Below, piece by piece: positions 8,001 through 8,026 of a DNA stretch of 8,026 nt. The stretch lies in assembly GCA_002503395.1 (NCBI GenBank), contig DARQ01000076.1, positions 24,045-32,070 of the forward strand, read 5' to 3'. This DNA is from Euryarchaeota archaeon UBA60. Its GTDB lineage: Archaea; Thermoplasmatota; Poseidoniia; Poseidoniales; Poseidoniaceae. How positions within the stretch are numbered: position 1 is the stretch's first letter; every line of letters starts with the position of its first letter. Position numbers and translations under genes: made by a program. The notes beneath the pieces are model-generated. The model was not told the origin of the DNA. It ran no database searches and saw only the letters and a program-made list of their open reading frames with translations.

Positions 8001-8026
8001 ATCAGATCGGCGTACAAATCCGCCAA
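2051..8026 (-). CDS. Giant STT3/AglB-like oligosaccharyltransferase C-terminus fused to a sequon-rich multi-domain ectodomain (partial, 5' end outside window)
   Basis: The frame is open to the right edge. The edge codon is TTG, almost certainly an internal Leu and not a start. Of the 1991 residues visible, about 1-225 resemble the soluble C-terminal part of archaeal STT3/AglB, the subunit that moves glycan from dolichol phosphate to Asn: IRYFAVDNRLYP (33-44), TGIFHAPTTL (61-70) and FFETMIARTYVGYG (132-145). The membrane segments and WWDYG motif would lie outside the window, so this identity is inferred. Next come a carboxypeptidase-regulatory-like module (232-301, with Cys 233 and 286), a Gly/Thr-rich region (373-582) ending in hexapeptide repeats, several regulatory-like modules with turns such as NETGYFEVGPLPPGDYY (583-1280), an SdrD-B/Cna-B-like module (1289-1360), a NEW3-like domain (1736-1845) and a CARDB-like domain (1846-1953). 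A membrane helix at 1962-1982 and the basic tail NWRKRGTGTRF end the protein. I count about 69 N-X-S/T sequons, all between 267 and 1817. If it is not STT3, it is still a giant anchored surface glycoprotein. Confidence 0.85.
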   Translation of the reverse strand: MADLYADLMDNRVYTVQDSEGMPGEMLTRNHEIRYFAVDNRLYPVGGHSNQDRYYNYGNPTGIFHAPTTLGGQDVEHFLDTVYMTERGSFPDEMSVDEWYEAQRQDILAQQSGTDLDPIQLVDVRVDHRAAFFETMIARTYVGYGASTLGLDVGSSNPQPAQHFQQTGSPGSVLSSAPTMPAAMMNHFVIANWYGAGAPDYVDFPNQFVDIRGVGVANTLVKVLKYYTGTEVCGRVQMSDDGLGMTGVRVLVERDAFSGDDAKDMDNNTYWIPLASTDVDDSGNWCTVLPAGHMRFSAYIGENNPVVDQDDIKAGELGEKLQDLTTTYNDDRDTNQLTGLLGRVSNMTWLSEVHLNITGEEGHSGDRYADDVIIEIASSGISGSISWTGHESFEGDALVDTDFILRGIWSLTDNVTVTTTGGTFTTDIERIVQGEGEVTFTETGEFTSEGAATVYNFSGNYTRTLSDRQSYTSNGTWSGGGMIDAVWINATDIANCINASDLDNASMPENETVCLMSSDGSVTKYMVNGEVAAQGRFTAQGDVQFTRLMSGATFEGAGRFVGTGTINGTGLFIGIGTFSGPMVEPGSFYVTGLMPGRYNMIAQLDSGREVLLPDPVDIGISASYGVEMTIPGSFFNDTMLDSGGNVLANFTFELQDLGLADEDVILITTNETGYFEVGPLPPGDYYYRFDLDNDSFYEFNGTLFVMDDPSNLSIDFAIPVHQDVRIHLADSIFNSTTGQYELWDNSNRTVSFINSEFQSFVVNATSNETGDILVELPMGMWIGTDTSDDVYILYDEFELLTDDLSLQWFYKKSVNVTGVVMMPEVFGEQSPEGENLPINHLPASGIGVQFRSGNIIVTDVTNSSGMFEVSLPEGIEFNVTAFSVTNQSAAGVHINVSDGMDALNLTFGLASTGIGWLYIYDNVSTYAEGLTGWEQVEIQAMDEDDVSWFTEIDKEGRFAFKLPDGNYTLSVLNTDINVSEMEVELNGSGGAEWQLIGQPGLMSVNFEVFLDTGKDSTWENGTPINVDLRFIPLLDNHGYQINITSDNYSATGNLTVELRLGVYDVQFDEQDPRDNASDHQTKNTQPALSVGVGLEPSADAVPVTLEASWLVEATLRNVSNGIIDNSTVWLYDLDGENYELLVSDENGTIAAYVPMGNYSVVVPPTEIDGFQQELRSTLVVNATETRRGITWKAIASTWIDIQFNDSSGEMSDGFVLTAVSLDGLGNVSLGATNETGYFRDSIMPGNWTLYLNNTRVQTRWTVEEGEYNLTRDFLQPGANVTLEVSAQTWVEIGGKVYWDLNGDELPGFDEGIEDVNVTILGNSTDVNVTVQTENGGVWKLFVPVKDLYNVTIYKEGFSAEWYGNESVNGYEVNESHVSRDIMMTAGQVSISGNITHLFDDVEVLNRTQVWLYPKAGLDRVALQANVTLNGTTLEWSAEVTPGNWVVWAQLQNATASEFDVAISHIDAGVATGGSLDMEMRDGGVINMTSSWLDFNLGEHNLGDSESPGASIIDAPVLIILELNPNTKWELPVGEDGELDILLPSGTVSFSTEFSTTQRNRTMNYSGGISSQVGSQAESPVSIQSQRRVEHSVSFEVISVIGATYEDDDLMHLNGTWVDVVGAEYSAITIEVDVTYSGNEANDYFYASPMMSSNSPDTGSWIVEILNETGIWTDSSDLELGIGDVDANASLSQKITIRVQAPNGTSIQIYDSGHRVNLRLEAEGGSVSEVSVEITMPQTFGIELIDPAESAGAGAGGEGTMEITLKNIGNGDDSMVIIVDDSQLPDGWDVSPESLTVTLTKNSTRTQTFVIHAPENATSGTWPLTLTFTSEDGITSVTHVVDILLAKADLVIERIFTRSDAPYFGEDNTFLVTVRNDGLLDANAVSVTLSTTYSDVSNSFMMAVPAGTTKEFVISMDLTGVNAGPDLFVAHIDAGDTPLERTPADLTISIDIVSRPAEEPSDALTWILAGIIALIALAVFNNWRKRGTGTRF
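2081..2143 (-). other. C-terminal transmembrane anchor of the giant protein
   Basis: Residues 1962-1982 (ALTWILAGIIALIALAVFNNW) form an uninterrupted hydrophobic helix followed by RKRGTGTRF, a positively charged tail expected to stay in the cytoplasm. The long domain before it is therefore outside the cell. No PGF-type archaeosortase motif precedes the helix. Confidence 0.85.
3947..4162 (-). other. SdrD-B/Cna-B-like domain within the giant protein
   Basis: Residues about 1289-1360 read VEIGGKVYWDLNGDELPGFD, then EGIEDVNVTI, and later ENGGVWKLFVP and YNVTIYKEGFS. The D-x-N-G-D...D-E-G-I...V-x-V pattern is the signature start of SdrD-B-type beta-sandwich repeats, where the acidic loop binds calcium in bacterial adhesins. 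Calcium binding here is inferred from the Asp/Asn spacing only. Confidence 0.6.
6281..6442 (-). repeat. Hexapeptide solenoid-like repeat in the giant protein
   Basis: Residues 529-582 can be cut into nine consecutive six-residue units without gaps: GEVAAQ, GRFTAQ, GDVQFT, RLMSGA, TFEGAG, RFVGTG, TINGTG, LFIGIG, TFSGPM. The last five share the pattern polar/hydrophobic/x/Gly/x/Gly. Six-residue periodicity with a buried hydrophobic position is typical of beta-solenoids, for example hexapeptide-repeat and bactofilin-like folds. The match is structural in style; no named family is recognised. Confidence 0.55.

Noticed and set aside
8024..8026. TTG at the right edge as the start codon of the giant gene
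   Set aside because: The frame is open at the edge and the first visible residues look like the middle of an STT3-like protein without a signal or membrane segment, so the gene must begin outside the window.
1..8026. tRNA, rRNA, CRISPR array, insertion sequence or transposase
   Set aside because: Nearly all of the window is covered by three protein-coding frames, and I saw no cloverleaf, regularly spaced repeat-spacer array, terminal inverted repeat or transposase motif.

Overview
The window suggests a marine planktonic euryarchaeon, most likely of the Marine Group II/III type (Ca. Poseidoniales or a relative). This is inferred from protein style only: an archaeal oligosaccharyltransferase (STT3/AglB)-like segment, very long acidic surface proteins packed with N-glycosylation sequons, archaeal Shine-Dalgarno-like sites (GGTGA, AGGGA) and roughly balanced base composition. 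No rRNA or other taxonomic marker lies in the window, so the assignment is not proven.

All three genes are on the minus strand, so transcription runs from high to low coordinates. (1) 8026-2051 is the C-terminal 1991 residues of a giant membrane protein whose start lies beyond the right edge. Its first ~225 residues look like the soluble C-terminal part of an archaeal STT3/AglB. They are followed by ~1700 residues of beta-sandwich and solenoid modules (carboxypeptidase-regulatory-like, hexapeptide solenoid, SdrD-B/Cna-B-like, NEW3-like, CARDB-like) and a C-terminal membrane anchor with a basic tail. (2) 1996-764, 54 bases downstream and probably co-transcribed, encodes a 410-residue membrane-anchored subtilisin-family (S8) protease with all catalytic residues present and no visible inhibitor prodomain. 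(3) 581-1 is the N-terminal 193 residues of a secreted protein with a Sec signal peptide and a beta-helix-like start. It has no stop codon before the left edge.

The only sizeable non-coding stretch is 582-763 (182 bases). It holds two near-identical 12-mers containing or resembling the palindrome CCCTATAGGG, then an extremely AT-rich block with four GATATTRTT repeats, then a candidate TATA box and a weak ribosome binding site for the signal-peptide gene. It probably ends transcription of the protease unit and starts that of the secreted protein.

Read together, the genes form a cell-surface module: a putative glycosyltransferase carrying its own heavily sequon-decorated outer domain, a membrane-tethered protease facing the same compartment, and a secreted surface protein. 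The STT3 identity, the functional link between the genes and the regulatory sites are inferences. The reading frames, protease motifs, sequon distribution, repeats, signal peptide and membrane segments are visible directly.
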